64,000 bases of DNA, taken from contig NZ_LDZY01000003.1 in assembly GCF_001029285.1 (NCBI RefSeq), forward strand, positions 124,001-188,000, written 5' to 3'. This document shows, one piece after another, positions 17,219 to 31,499 of the stretch. This DNA is from Desulfosporosinus acididurans (GTDB lineage Bacteria; Bacillota; Desulfitobacteriia; Desulfitobacteriales; Desulfitobacteriaceae). The notes beneath the pieces are model-generated. The model was not told where the DNA came from, made no database searches, and saw only the letters and a list, made by a program, of their open reading frames with translations. The position numbers were made by a program, and so were the translations under genes. Each line of letters starts with the position of its first letter. Positions within the stretch are counted from its first letter, which is position 1.

Positions 17219-17570
17219 TGGCGGAGGCGAGGGGACTTGCACCCCTGTATCGAAGAACGACCACAAAAGCGTCTACGCGTGTGTCCTTTAATTTAAGTTT
17301 CGCCGGTCGTGACTCCTAAAGGCAAGGATTCATTTCAGGCTAGCTCGATCATCTTAGCTAATGTCTCCGAGCATTGACATTAGAGCGTCCTACTAATTTG
17401 ACACCCTGAACCCTTCACCGTAGGTCAGAAGGCAGGATGCTAGCGGCACTTAGGCAGCTAGAGCGAAATTATCTTCGTTAACTATTTGTTTCCACCGTTT
17501 AACGAGACCAGGTGGAATCTCGACGCGCAACTTTTGCCACCGCTTCCCCGAGCGAGTCTAAAACGCCCCC
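17219..17570 (-). ncRNA. ssrA: Transfer-messenger RNA
   Basis: A 352-base tmRNA. The 5' end GGGGGCG pairs with CGCCTCC before the 3' GCCA to make the tRNA-like acceptor stem, and the T-arm reads GTGCAAGTCCCC. The tag frame reads VNEDNFALAA then TAA (about 17451-17483). The resume codon therefore appears to be GTT (Val) following ATA, where most bacteria have an alanine codon; with the alanine carried by tmRNA itself the tag would be A-VNEDNFALAA. A TATACT -10 box lies at 17588-17593. SmpB, its protein partner, is encoded about 310 bases upstream. Confidence 0.96.
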
Positions 17571-17680
17571 GAATTAATTACATAATTAGTATATCATATT
17601 TAAGCATAAAACAAACAAATTTTCTTTGGAATATCAGGATTATCATGGTAAGTATTTATAGTTATTTTAATTATCATGTC

Positions 17681-17791
17681 TTCGTTAACTTCAGGTGGGG
17701 TAGAGTTCTCCTTCGCCGCTAAGTATTTCTTTTGGGAAAAGCGGCTCGACAATAATGTCATGTTCAGCTTTAGCTGAACGAGTTCACTAGA
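17681..17791 (-). repeat. Dispersed right-end repeat, copy A
   Basis: On the minus strand it begins AGTGAACTCG and has a perfect GTTCAGCT/AGCTGAAC hairpin with a 2-base loop (17762-17779). It continues with a GC-rich stretch that matches copy B for about 85 bases (AGCGGCGAAGGAG, CTCTACCCCACCTGAAGTT, then AACGAAG). It ends without the terminal CCCACTT hairpin. No open frame of note. It occupies most of the tmRNA-smpB gap (17571-17877), the rest of which is AT-rich. Confidence 0.6.
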
Positions 17792-17877
17792 AATAAATCT
17801 ATAGTTTATAAACAGTTATAAATAATTAAATAACTATAATCAGTGGGATTGATATTGGCAAAAATGTCTTTACTCTA

Positions 17878-18345
17878 TTAACTTCTGTTCCGATCTTTTA
17901 ATGCTCGTTCAATATCTCGTTTACTTTCCTTTTCGGCCAGTGCTTGACGCTTATCGTAATTCTTCTTCCCTTGAGCAACTCCTAATTCGACTTTTGCCAA
18001 GCCCTTTTTCAAATACATTTTAGTTGGAATTAGGGTTAGGCCTTGCTGCTGAATCTTTCCGACTAATTTGCTAATTTCTGACCGGTGTAATAGCAGCTTT
18101 CGAGGCCTTAACGGATCATGGTTAAAGCGGTTTCCTTGTTCATAAGGACTGATATGCATTTGATACACCCAAATCTCGCCATTATCTAAATGGGCATAAC
18201 TGTCCTTTAAGTTTACACGCCCATTCCTGATTGATTTTATCTCAGTTCCGGTAAGGATTATTCCAGCCTCGAGTCGGTCTTCTATGAAATAATCGTGAAA
18301 AGCTTTACGGTTTTCAGAGACAACCTTTATCCCTTCAGAAGGCAT
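17878..18345 (-). CDS. smpB: SsrA-binding protein
   Basis: A 155-residue SmpB, which binds tmRNA and delivers it to stalled ribosomes for trans-translation. Family stretches are present: [10 protein letters not shown] near the start, G-I[11 protein letters not shown] in the first third, and a basic C-terminal tail ([14 protein letters not shown]). The ATG at 18345 has AAAGGAGG 8 bases upstream. An ATG six codons earlier is part of that ribosome site and is rejected. Confidence 0.96.
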   Translation of the reverse strand: MPSEGIKVVSENRKAFHDYFIEDRLEAGIILTGTEIKSIRNGRVNLKDSYAHLDNGEIWVYQMHISPYEQGNRFNHDPLRPRKLLLHRSEISKLVGKIQQQGLTLIPTKMYLKKGLAKVELGVAQGKKNYDKRQALAEKESKRDIERALKDRNRS

Positions 18346-18465
18346 ATGAGTTCCTCCTTTCATCTATAGCATACAACAACTTATTATACAATAAATCATC
18401 CCAATTCCCTATTTTATCCATGCTCTAAGCATTTCATCTTTCCACTAAAACTGCCTATAAAACCA

Positions 18466-19245
18466 TTATAGAAACTTATTATATCTTTGAAGAAACTCAT
18501 GAACCTTGAGGACAACCTCGTCTCGTTCAGTCCCCAGCGTCAAGATATGTCCGGAATGTTCCCAATAAAGCACTTCGGGTTCACAAGCCTGGATGTACTT
18601 ACGAATCATTTGAACACTGGCTGAGTCAACGGTGAAATCTTTTCGGCTTTGCATCAATAAGGCCGGGCATTTTATATGTTTAAGTTCGCGGCGAACTTTG
18701 TGAATGGCTTTGTTCAAGGATATCAGAGAATCAATAGGGATTTTATCGTAGACAAAACGTTCCGGTTTTAATTGAGTTACCCGAGAATCCGAAGGAACTT
18801 GGGCAGTAATAGGCGGCTTTGGTTTTGTGACAAATTTTCGGAATGGACGGATCAAGCGTACATACCGTGTTCTCCGATCAGCCAGCAGCATCGGTGAATT
18901 CATGGATACCAGGCCATCAACTAAATCTAGTGTTGCCAAATGCAGAGCTAATAACCCTCCCATTGAAAGTCCCATTCCGATTACCTTGGAACATGTCTTT
19001 CTTAACTCAGTTACACCTGCTTCTGCATCACTGACCCAGTCCTCCCAACGGGTATTTGCCATTTCTTCCGGCGTGGTCCCGTGCCCTGAAAGTCGAATTC
19101 CCAGAACTGTCCAGCCGAGGGCAGCCAATCGCTCGCCTAAATAACGCATTTCAGAAGGCGATCCTGAAAAACCATGAATAAGCAAACAGCCTACAGGATT
19201 TCCCGGAAAATAAAATGGATCCACCAACCGTTTCTGCGGTTTCAC
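18466..19245 (-). CDS. Carboxylesterase, alpha/beta hydrolase
   Basis: A 259-residue alpha/beta hydrolase similar to the Est30-type carboxylesterases of Firmicutes. The oxyanion stretch is LLIHGFSGSP, the nucleophile elbow is GLSMGG (Ser about residue 97), and the acid and base are likely in SRKDFTVD and EHSGHILT. No signal peptide, so it acts in the cytoplasm on short acyl esters. In Gram-positives this gene often sits between secG and smpB, as here. Confidence 0.88.
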   Translation of the reverse strand: MKPQKRLVDPFYFPGNPVGCLLIHGFSGSPSEMRYLGERLAALGWTVLGIRLSGHGTTPEEMANTRWEDWVSDAEAGVTELRKTCSKVIGMGLSMGGLLALHLATLDLVDGLVSMNSPMLLADRRTRYVRLIRPFRKFVTKPKPPITAQVPSDSRVTQLKPERFVYDKIPIDSLISLNKAIHKVRRELKHIKCPALLMQSRKDFTVDSASVQMIRKYIQACEPEVLYWEHSGHILTLGTERDEVVLKVHEFLQRYNKFL

Positions 19246-19380
19246 TCGATCCCCTCCTGTCTAAATTCACTACACAAAACATAGCACGAAAGGGGCACCT
19301 CATATGAAGTGTCCCTTATGTATCATAACTATAGCGCAGTTCGGACTTTGGAACGAACCATCAAGGCCAAACTCCTCTTG

Positions 19381-19605
19381 TTACTGAAGCATTGCTAATC
19401 CCAGCGAGCTTAAAAGAAAGACAGCAGCCAAGACAGCTGTAACTTTAGCAAGTAATTCATCCATGCCCTTCTTTTTCCCAAAAATGGATTCGCCGGCACC
19501 AGAGATTGCTCCGGACAGCCCCGCACTTCTTCCAGATTGGAGAAGGACAGTGGCAATCAATCCTATAGAACTAAGCACTAAAACCACGATCAAAGCAATT
19601 TTCAA
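19381..19605 (-). CDS. secG: Preprotein translocase subunit SecG
   Basis: A 74-residue protein with two membrane helices and the family stretch LLQSGRSAGLSGAISG between them. SecG stabilises the SecYE channel. I choose the TTG at 19605, which follows a run of Gs at correct spacing; an upstream reading to 19629 would start inside that site. It is the last gene of the pgk-tpiA-gpmI-eno-secG cluster, 118 bases after eno. Confidence 0.92.
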   Translation of the reverse strand: MKIALIVVLVLSSIGLIATVLLQSGRSAGLSGAISGAGESIFGKKKGMDELLAKVTAVLAAVFLLSSLGLAMLQ

Positions 19606-19723
19606 GTAAACACCCCCCCAATACAACACTCTGCTGTATCGTCACCGTAAATAGTCAGTAGGACTATTTTAGCACAAGCAGCCTGAAAACTCAACAAACA
19701 TAAAAGGATGTTGGCCGGAGTAA

Positions 19724-22574
<2,851 letters not shown>

Positions 22575-22597
22575 TTCTAGTTTCCTTCCACGCGTGC

Positions 22598-23362
22598 CTA
22601 AACTGAAGCAGCGTTATGTATTAATTTGGAAAATCCCTGAGGATCAAGGCTAGCCCCTCCGACGAGTGCCCCGTCAACATCGGATTCCGACAATAATTCG
22701 GCAATATTGTCCGCCTTAACACTTCCTCCATAAAGAATCGGCACCTTTTCGGAAGCTGCTCCCATGAACTCGGCAAGTGTGGAACGTATGGCGGCACACA
22801 TTTCTTGAGCATCTTGACTCGAAGCCGTTTCCCCCGTTCCAATAGCCCAGATAGGTTCATAAGCAATAACAACCCGGCTAAGATCTTCCGGAGAAATACC
22901 TTCCAAGGCCTTAGACACCTGACCCTGCACTCGTTCAACAGCTTTTCCTTCTTCACGAATGCTGAGATTTTCTCCTACGCAAAGAATAGGAGTCAGCCCT
23001 GCAGCCAAGGCCTTGCGGACCTTCTTGGCAATAATTTCGTCGGTTTCGTCAAACATTTCTCTGCGCTCGGAGTGTCCTAAGATTACGTAAGTACAAGCAG
23101 CTTCTAACAGCATCTGAGCCGATATTTCACCTGTATAGGCACCTTGATCAGCCCAGGACATATTTTGTGCCCCTAAATGGACAATACTTTCTTCCATTTC
23201 ATTTTTAAGGGAATAGAGGGCAGTAAAGGGAGCACAGAGAACAATATCAAGAGCAGTGACGTCTTTAATTTCCTCTAAAAACGTTACTGCATAATCTTCA
23301 GCTTCCTTTACGGTTTTAAACATTTTCCAGTTGCCCGCAATGACAGGTCTTCTCTTTGCCAC
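22598..23362 (-). CDS. tpiA: Triosephosphate isomerase
   Basis: A 254-residue TIM. NWKM near the N-terminus carries the substrate lysine, GHSERR carries the catalytic histidine and AYEPIWAIGTG carries the catalytic glutamate. It interconverts dihydroxyacetone phosphate, the product of the nearby GlpABC enzymes, and glyceraldehyde-3-phosphate. I choose the GTG at 23362 after GGGAGG; a longer start at 23380 lies on the ribosome site. Confidence 0.98.
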   Translation of the reverse strand: MAKRRPVIAGNWKMFKTVKEAEDYAVTFLEEIKDVTALDIVLCAPFTALYSLKNEMEESIVHLGAQNMSWADQGAYTGEISAQMLLEAACTYVILGHSERREMFDETDEIIAKKVRKALAAGLTPILCVGENLSIREEGKAVERVQGQVSKALEGISPEDLSRVVIAYEPIWAIGTGETASSQDAQEMCAAIRSTLAEFMGAASEKVPILYGGSVKADNIAELLSESDVDGALVGGASLDPQGFSKLIHNAASV

Positions 23363-23392
23363 AGTTAATTCCTCCCGCAATCAATTGAAACT

Positions 23393-24577
23393 TTACGCAT
23401 CCTGTAAGGCCGCAACACCCGGCAGAACTTTCCCTTCTAAAAATTCGAGAGATGCTCCCCCGCCTGTCGAAATATGCGTCATCCGCTCTGCCACACCGGT
23501 CTTTTCGACAGCCGCTACAGAGTCTCCGCCCCCGACAATCGTAGTCCCTTGACAATCTGCAACAGCCTTAGCCACTCGTTCAGTTCCTCGAGCGAAAGCA
23601 TCCATCTCAAAAACTCCCATAGGACCGTTCCAAACAACAGTTTGGGCTGAAGAAATAATGGTACTAAACCGCTCAGCACTTGCCGGACCGATATCTAAGG
23701 CCATTTCGTCATCCTGAATATCTGATAAAGCAGCTATACGATGTGAGGCCTCAGCGGCAAATTCCTTAGCTGCAACAACATCAATGGGCAATTCTAAAGC
23801 GACGCCTTTGCTTTTTGCCTTCTCGATCAATTGTTTCGCTAGATCGAGCTTATCCTCTTCCAGCAAAGATTTACCAACCTTATAACCTTGAGCTTTGAGA
23901 AAGGTGTTAGCCATTCCCCCGCCGATAATCAAGGCATTAACCTTATCCAAGAGGTTTTCAATAACTCCGATCTTATCACTTACTTTCGCTCCGCCGATAA
24001 TTGCCACAAAGGGACGTTCAGGCCGTTCCAAAGCATTTCCCATAAACTCCACTTCTTTTTGCATCAGCAGCCCTGCCACAGCAGGAATATAGTGCGTAAC
24101 TCCCTCCGTCGAAGCATGAGCACGATGTGCTGTTCCAAAGGCATCATTAACGAAGATATCTGCCAGGGAAGCCATCTCACGAGCAAACTCCGGATCATTC
24201 TTTTCTTCTTCTTTATGAAAACGAACGTTTTCCAACAAAAGGACTTGACCATCTTGTAACTTATCGACAGCCTCTTCAGCCGCTTCTCCAATACAATCTT
24301 GAACCAAGGCAACATTTTGCCCCAATCGTTCGCTCAGTCGTTTAGCAACAGGCGCCAAAGAATATTTCGCATTGACCTGGCCCTTGGGGCGTCCCAAATG
24401 AGAAGCAAGAATGACACGGGCTCCCTCTTTAACGAGATATTCAATGGTGGGGAGAGAAGCACGTATGCGTGTATCATCCGTTATTTGCCCTTGATCGTCT
24501 AGCGGCACATTAAAATCCGCCCGAACTAATACTCGCTTTCCCTTAACAGTGACATCTTTGACACTTTTTTTGTTCAT
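23393..24577 (-). CDS. pgk: Phosphoglycerate kinase
   Basis: A 394-residue kinase that makes ATP from 1,3-bisphosphoglycerate. The N-terminal [10 protein letters not shown], the HLGRPKG loop, the hinge region and the nucleotide-binding GGGDSVAA and [13 protein letters not shown] are all present. The ATG at 24577 follows AAAGGGG. It is the first gene of the cluster. The usual upstream gapA is not adjacent; the glp cluster stands there instead. Confidence 0.98.
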   Translation of the reverse strand: MNKKSVKDVTVKGKRVLVRADFNVPLDDQGQITDDTRIRASLPTIEYLVKEGARVILASHLGRPKGQVNAKYSLAPVAKRLSERLGQNVALVQDCIGEAAEEAVDKLQDGQVLLLENVRFHKEEEKNDPEFAREMASLADIFVNDAFGTAHRAHASTEGVTHYIPAVAGLLMQKEVEFMGNALERPERPFVAIIGGAKVSDKIGVIENLLDKVNALIIGGGMANTFLKAQGYKVGKSLLEEDKLDLAKQLIEKAKSKGVALELPIDVVAAKEFAAEASHRIAALSDIQDDEMALDIGPASAERFSTIISSAQTVVWNGPMGVFEMDAFARGTERVAKAVADCQGTTIVGGGDSVAAVEKTGVAERMTHISTGGGASLEFLEGKVLPGVAALQDA

Positions 24578-24871
24578 ACAAAAATCCCCTTTCTTAGGCA
24601 CAAGGGTTTGGTGTTTCTCAGTGTTTTATATAACTTCAATAATATATCTTAGTATACCGAGAAAAGAAACTTCCTACTCTCCCAAACTCCAAGTTTATAA
24701 AACTATTGATGGCATCTTCTCCAGAGGAGTTTCAGATTCAAATAGTAAAATAGTTCATTAGAACTTAAATTCTTCGTTAAAACATGAGATTCCTGCCTGA
24801 CGTTACTATGTTTCTCGCTATTAACAATATCTTAATCTCTATTTAACGTTAAGGATACCTATCAAAAAACC

Positions 24872-25447
24872 TCAGTCAAAGCTCATATCCCATAAATGGC
24901 GCAGGCTTGTAGAAACAGCATCAATTCCCTTTGCTAAAGCAGTCGTGACGTCTTCTTCAGTTCTTAATAATCCACCGCCAAGAACGGGTATCCCCAAGGA
25001 ATCTTTCATTTCCTGGATAACAAAGCGCGGGATCGTGGCCGGTAAAATTTCCACGGCATTTGGTTTGACAGCGGCAGCCATTTTTATCCCTGTTTTAACA
25101 GACTCCGAATCTAAAACAAACAGACGCTGAATCACCACCATACCTTCGTCAAGCGCATATTTAACCAAGTTTGGCTTCGTCGTGACAAGACCGCGCAGTC
25201 CCATTCTCGCCAACAAATGTATCCCCGCCTTGTCCTTTCCGGCACCTTCCAGCATGTCAAGATGGACCATCAAAACTTTATTATCACCATGAACCTTTTT
25301 CACAATGGAAGGCAGGAGATTAATGTTTGCACCTAAAAGAAAGATAGCGCTGATATTGGGATGAAGCATGGCTTCACTTAAATCCTCGACTCTCCGAATT
25401 GTTGCACCAACCCTTTTTCCCTTCATAACAGTACTTAAAAAATCCAT
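24872..25447 (-). CDS. glpP: Glycerol-3-phosphate-responsive antiterminator
   Basis: A 191-residue member of the GlpP antiterminator family. By knowledge from Bacillus, GlpP with bound glycerol-3-phosphate binds leader mRNA of glp genes and lets RNA polymerase pass a terminator. Recognisable stretches are HLDMLEGAGKD, GLVTTKPN and GGGLLRTEEDV. I choose the ATG at 25447 after GGGGGAT; an upstream reading to 25492 lacks a ribosome site. It lies 116 bases after glpC2 and may be the last gene of glpK-glpA-glpB-glpC-glpP. Candidate targets are the hairpins at 9828, 15062, 17018 and 29743. Confidence 0.9.
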   Translation of the reverse strand: MDFLSTVMKGKRVGATIRRVEDLSEAMLHPNISAIFLLGANINLLPSIVKKVHGDNKVLMVHLDMLEGAGKDKAGIHLLARMGLRGLVTTKPNLVKYALDEGMVVIQRLFVLDSESVKTGIKMAAAVKPNAVEILPATIPRFVIQEMKDSLGIPVLGGGLLRTEEDVTTALAKGIDAVSTSLRHLWDMSFD

Positions 25448-25563
25448 GTTACTATCCCCCAAGGTTTTATTAATTAACTTATTCATTATCAAATCAAGAC
25501 CCGCAGCAGTCTTTGATTATATCACAAGCCGAGGATTAAACTATACTCTTTGCTGCCCCAAGC

Positions 25564-26811
25564 TTATTCGAGTATTATCTTATATGCTTTTGCCAAAATA
25601 CGCAAAGGGTGTTTCGTAGGAATAGAAGTACCATGTTGAATTTGAACTTTACAAACCCCGCATTCCGTTAACATTTCCTGAAAGTCTCCTCGTTCAACTC
25701 CGACATTGACCGCCTCAAAAAGAGGGTTTCCAATTTTCATTGCCTTATCATACTTTTCAGCTTTAAATCCATAACTCCCGGATAAGCCGCAGCAGCCGGC
25801 ATCAAGATTGCGTATTTTAACACCGGGGATTAAGCGTAAAATGCGCAAAGCAGGAGTTCCGATCCCTTGAGCTTTTAAGTGGCATGGGAGATGGTACCCA
25901 AAACAAGCTTTGACCTCTTGAAAGTCCAGAGGCAATTCTCGCTTTTCGTGAAGCTGCCATAGAAATTCGAACAAATCATAGGTCTGAGCCCCAATCATCT
26001 GAGCCCCCGGTGCCGGCAGCTTAGGATAGTCTTCTTTCAAGGTCAGGCCGCAGCTGGTACAGGAGGTTATAACAGGCACTCCTGCCTCCAGATAGGGGCG
26101 CATTAATTCCAAGTTATAAAGTCCGTTCTTACGGGCCTTGTCGAACTGGCCATTAGCCTCTAAAGGTAAACCGCAACAATGAAAATTAGGCACAATGGTT
26201 TTATAGCCAATATGCTCTAAAACTTTGATCATGATTCGGCCTGTATCCCCTTCATTATAACGCGTATAACAACCCGGGAAGTAGATAACTTGCTTACGGA
26301 ACGCGCCTCCAGCTCTTCCGCCTTTATCCTCAATTACTTCTAAAGGTCTTCCATAAGCAGGCAAGGGACCTTTTTGACTAACCGCAAGTCCTTTGTCAAG
26401 GGCCCACCGTACTAAATTTAGTTTCAAGGCTTGATTGGCCATCCCAGGCCATAAAACCCCGAGCTTGCCAAGATATTCTGCCCGGCCCAGAACATATCCT
26501 CTTAAGCGTAATTTGAGGCTGAGCATCGTTTTATGGGGCCCTTTACGGGCTGCCCTCCGGGCTTCAAGGATCATCTCTGTAATTTTTACCCCTGAGGGAC
26601 AGGTTACTTCACAAGTTTTGCAATTTGAGCAATCATCCAAAGTTGTCTCCCCTGGAATAAACTGCCCCCTGCGGAATCGTTCCATATCCGGTCCTAAACC
26701 TTTCGGTCCCGGAAAATGAGGATTTACTTTGGCCACCGGGCACTGAGCCGTACATACATTACATTTTTGGCAAGCATCCAACCGTGCCGTCAATTCATTT
26801 CTTACATCCAT
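25564..26811 (-). CDS. glpC: Anaerobic glycerol-3-phosphate dehydrogenase subunit C (second copy)
   Basis: A 415-residue iron-sulfur subunit with 4Fe-4S motifs CQKCNVCTAQCP and CSNCKTCEVTCP and two CCG domains (FHCCGLP, CCGLSGSYGFK). The final cysteine pair reads TECGVC where copy 1 has TECGGC. I choose the ATG at 26811 with GGAGG upstream. It completes a second glpABC set directly linked to glpK and glpP. Confidence 0.93.
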   Translation of the reverse strand: MDVRNELTARLDACQKCNVCTAQCPVAKVNPHFPGPKGLGPDMERFRRGQFIPGETTLDDCSNCKTCEVTCPSGVKITEMILEARRAARKGPHKTMLSLKLRLRGYVLGRAEYLGKLGVLWPGMANQALKLNLVRWALDKGLAVSQKGPLPAYGRPLEVIEDKGGRAGGAFRKQVIYFPGCYTRYNEGDTGRIMIKVLEHIGYKTIVPNFHCCGLPLEANGQFDKARKNGLYNLELMRPYLEAGVPVITSCTSCGLTLKEDYPKLPAPGAQMIGAQTYDLFEFLWQLHEKRELPLDFQEVKACFGYHLPCHLKAQGIGTPALRILRLIPGVKIRNLDAGCCGLSGSYGFKAEKYDKAMKIGNPLFEAVNVGVERGDFQEMLTECGVCKVQIQHGTSIPTKHPLRILAKAYKIILE

Positions 26812-26849
26812 TGTCAAGGATCCTCCTTTCCGTCTCAAGTGGATAGGAC

Positions 26850-28097
26850 CTAAATAATTTCAGCCGCAGCACAGCCTGAGGTTACCGATACACCTCCGCC
26901 GCACCGTTGAGTCCAGGGATCCCAATGGGCCAGCATTCTTCCCACGACGTGGACATTATCCCAGATAACTCGTCCTTGATTAGTGTCCAAGGGACGCAGA
27001 CATTTATCCGTTTCTACGCCAATTTGGGCAAATGGCTGGGAAGCAAAGAACTGGGAAGTGCTCCATTCCTGCGGCACATATAAGGGCAAATCGAAAACGT
27101 CTTCTTGAATCAATTTTCTTTCTATGCCCACTTTAATTCCGCCGCCTAAGAGTCCGCCGGTAGCCAGAATAAACTTCTTGGCTTTTAAGTGCAAAACTTT
27201 ACCCATACTCTGGACTATTATTTCCTGACAGGACTTAGGCTGCTTAGCCGACATCGGCTTTCCATTCAGAGCAGCCGCGCGCGCTCCAATCATTAATTCA
27301 CCGCCCAAATCCGTAAATTGATGCTTTAAATATTCCGCAAAGTAACGGCCATGCGGACTTGGTAGAAAGGAACTCATTTCTATGACCGGCAAGGAATAAT
27401 CCTGCACGTAAGTTTTAGTACGCGAAGCATCAAAGTACTCGCTTACCAGACTGGGCAAAACCACAGCGATTTTTCCCGATCTGCTGCCTGCTCCTTGATG
27501 TTCTCGTTTAATCGCCTCAATTTCCTGGGCGAGAAGGTTTTGCCCCTCCTTTGATCGCCAGATTGCCGCATAATCAATACCGGATGCACTCTTGCCCATT
27601 CTTTGCCATTCTCCAAAATTTTCCGCGTGTACTCTCTTTACGTTCACTTGCCATCCGGGAAATTCGCGAACCAGGTTCGACACTACAATTTCCGGAAAGA
27701 AATCCTTCAATCCTTCAGGCACTAATAGTACGAAGCTCCCCTGTTCCTGGTGATTCGGCAGAACCATGCTGCGGGGCATAAGATCACCTTGACGGGCTGT
27801 CCCTAATACCGTTAAAGCATGCTGGGACTTGTTAGTTTCTATATATTCCGGACAAAGCTCTTGGATAAAGTGTTTGCCGCGATCAATTGCCTCAGCATCA
27901 AATAAGGAATAAGGGTGTTTCGGCAAATGGCGCAAACTCTCCAAATCTCCATAATCAAAAATCCCTGAGAAATAATAGAGTGTACCGACTCCTTCTGTCA
28001 CAATAAGCACCTTTTTGCCCCGTTGTGCGGCACGAATTCCTGCTGTCCAACCTGCTAAACCGCCCCCCACCACTATGGCATCCCACATTTTGCTCAT
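26850..28097 (-). CDS. glpB: Anaerobic glycerol-3-phosphate dehydrogenase subunit B (second copy)
   Basis: A 415-residue flavin subunit with the N-terminal VVGGGLAGWTAGIRA and the late CGGGVSVTSGCAAAE stretch. It is paralogous to 11309-12541 but more diverged than the A subunits. Its ATG overlaps the glpA stop as ATGA, which implies translational coupling. It lies 38 bases before glpC. Confidence 0.92.
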   Translation of the reverse strand: MSKMWDAIVVGGGLAGWTAGIRAAQRGKKVLIVTEGVGTLYYFSGIFDYGDLESLRHLPKHPYSLFDAEAIDRGKHFIQELCPEYIETNKSQHALTVLGTARQGDLMPRSMVLPNHQEQGSFVLLVPEGLKDFFPEIVVSNLVREFPGWQVNVKRVHAENFGEWQRMGKSASGIDYAAIWRSKEGQNLLAQEIEAIKREHQGAGSRSGKIAVVLPSLVSEYFDASRTKTYVQDYSLPVIEMSSFLPSPHGRYFAEYLKHQFTDLGGELMIGARAAALNGKPMSAKQPKSCQEIIVQSMGKVLHLKAKKFILATGGLLGGGIKVGIERKLIQEDVFDLPLYVPQEWSTSQFFASQPFAQIGVETDKCLRPLDTNQGRVIWDNVHVVGRMLAHWDPWTQRCGGGVSVTSGCAAAEII

Positions 28098-29713
28098 TCC
28101 TCACTTTCAACTGCCTTAAAATCCAAAACGTTCAAATACAAAGCACGTGCCAATTCGCTCTCACGCAGCTGATCTCCCCAAAGCACCGGGGTTATCCCCC
28201 GCCAGCGTTCGCTTATTAAAATCCGATATTCTTTCAAGGTTCTCTCCCAACTGCCAAAGGCATCTTTGAGCATAGGCGTCGAGCGATAGGTACAATAGGT
28301 TCCTTGACAGGTCCCCATTCCCAGCCTTGTCTTACGGCGCAGATCATCAAGGGAATGAACCGCAGGATCTTGGAGTGCATGGAGAACTTCGGCCTGTGTG
28401 ACCATTTCACATTCACAGATAAATTGTCCAAGTTCAGGCTGTTTTTCGATGACTGCTATGACAGAAGCGGCTTCTTCGTTCAAACGTTCCATCATCTTAT
28501 CCGCGGCTGCAGCTCCCAGCAGTTGGCGCGCCTTATTCCAGACGTCTGCCGGGAGTTCATGATGCAAAGGCTCCTCAGCTGTGCGGCAAGCGGTTGTAAC
28601 ATTTAATCTGGCGGCCGCCCAATCCGTCACTTTTTCAGCCATTAAGCGATAGGTCGTTAATTTACCGCCCACTATACTTACCAGCCCGTGAACTCCGTCT
28701 CTTTTTTCATGGTCAATGAGAGCAAAGTTGCGGCTTACCCCTCGTCCTTCATGCTCTGAGGCATCTTCACTTTCATACAAGGGACGAATGCCTGCAAAAG
28801 CACGCAGAACACGGTGCTGTTCAATTCCTTCCGCAAGATCTTTGCCCATTTCCAACAAATATGAAACATCTTGTTCTCTGACCTGATTGTCATCCGGCAG
28901 ATCAACCATCTGTGAGGTCGTCCCTAAGATCGTTACGGTTTCATGAGGCACAAAGATATCCCCATCACCCGGAGTTCGCAAACGATTAATTACTCGATTG
29001 AACATCCGTTGATTAAACACTAGGAGTGAACCTTTATTTTTCAGCATATGCACATCAAACCCGGACATAGCAGCAATCTCAGCCGACCAAGGACCCGCAG
29101 CATTGACGACAATTTTACTGCGGACTTGAATCATTTCCCCGGTAATGAGATCCTCGGCGTACACACCTTTGATGTCTTTATTCTCTAACCACAGGGATTT
29201 TACTTTGCAATACGTACGATACGATCCTCCGTATTTTTCTGCTGATTTCACATTGGCCCATAACAATTTAAAACCGTCGACCGTAGCATCCGGAACTTCA
29301 AAAACCCGTGCTGTTTGTCGTGATAATAAAGGTTCGAGGCGAAAGGCCTCTTCAAGGGGAACCTCCTTCACAGGTATTCCAGCTTGATCGCATCCTTGAA
29401 GCCATAACTGTAAATAGCCCGGATCATCCCCTTTTAAATATACAAACCAGCCGAAGGTATCTTCGATACAATGAGCCGCAATGTGTTTCACAATCTTATT
29501 TTCCTCGATACACTCTTGGGCTGCTTTAGCATCTTTAACTGCATAGCGCGCACCGCTGTGCAAAAGTCCATGAAAGCGTGAACTTGTCCCATGTGCCAGA
29601 TCTCCTTGTTCTAACAAAAGCGCCGGGATACCACGCATACTCAAGTCTCTTAATATTCCAACCCCTGTCGCTCCTCCGCCGATTACCACAACTTGGGTCT
29701 CAATCTCACACAT
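28094..29713 (-). CDS. glpA: Anaerobic glycerol-3-phosphate dehydrogenase subunit A (second copy)
   Basis: A 539-residue FAD dehydrogenase with VIGGGATGVGILRD near the N-terminus and the BFD-like cysteines (CECEMV, GTCQGTYC) near the C-terminus. I choose the ATG at 29713, after AAGGAGGAG. The frame is open to 29800, but that extension is encoded by a hairpin (29743-29785) and has no family match, so it is leader and not protein. The gene follows glpK by 126 bases. Confidence 0.95.
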   Translation of the reverse strand: MCEIETQVVVIGGGATGVGILRDLSMRGIPALLLEQGDLAHGTSSRFHGLLHSGARYAVKDAKAAQECIEENKIVKHIAAHCIEDTFGWFVYLKGDDPGYLQLWLQGCDQAGIPVKEVPLEEAFRLEPLLSRQTARVFEVPDATVDGFKLLWANVKSAEKYGGSYRTYCKVKSLWLENKDIKGVYAEDLITGEMIQVRSKIVVNAAGPWSAEIAAMSGFDVHMLKNKGSLLVFNQRMFNRVINRLRTPGDGDIFVPHETVTILGTTSQMVDLPDDNQVREQDVSYLLEMGKDLAEGIEQHRVLRAFAGIRPLYESEDASEHEGRGVSRNFALIDHEKRDGVHGLVSIVGGKLTTYRLMAEKVTDWAAARLNVTTACRTAEEPLHHELPADVWNKARQLLGAAAADKMMERLNEEAASVIAVIEKQPELGQFICECEMVTQAEVLHALQDPAVHSLDDLRRKTRLGMGTCQGTYCTYRSTPMLKDAFGSWERTLKEYRILISERWRGITPVLWGDQLRESELARALYLNVLDFKAVESEE

Positions 29714-29742
29714 CCATAGCTCCTCCTTGCCAGAAATTAAGA

Positions 29743-29785
29743 GCCACCAAAGAAACCGTTGTTTCGCAATGGCCTCTTTAGTGGC
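29743..29785 (-). promoter_or_regulatory. Intercistronic hairpin between glpK and glpA
   Basis: GCCACTAAAGA pairs with TCTTTGGTGGC around a 21-base loop on the minus strand and is followed by TCTTAATTT. It may be an attenuator or partial terminator setting the GlpK:GlpA ratio, and could be a GlpP target. The T-run is weak. Confidence 0.5.
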
Positions 29786-29839
29786 TTCACTTATTCTCAA
29801 GCCGCCTTATCTATTCTTATCGGAGTTTACAAGCGCAGC

Positions 29840-31354
<1,515 letters not shown>

Positions 31355-31499
31355 CTATAATATCTTGATATTTTCTTTAGATATCTCGTATTTTCATAGA
31401 ATTCCTAGCTAACCAAATTAGCTCACCACGGATAGAATTCGCATAAAATGTCTAATTCGGAGAAATTGGATATGGCAAAGCCAACGTCTACTATTTGTG

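Noticed and set aside
17219-17245. A separate tRNA gene at the TGGCGGAGG end
   Set aside because: The tRNA-like 3' end belongs to tmRNA; its 5' partner is 350 bases away at 17570.
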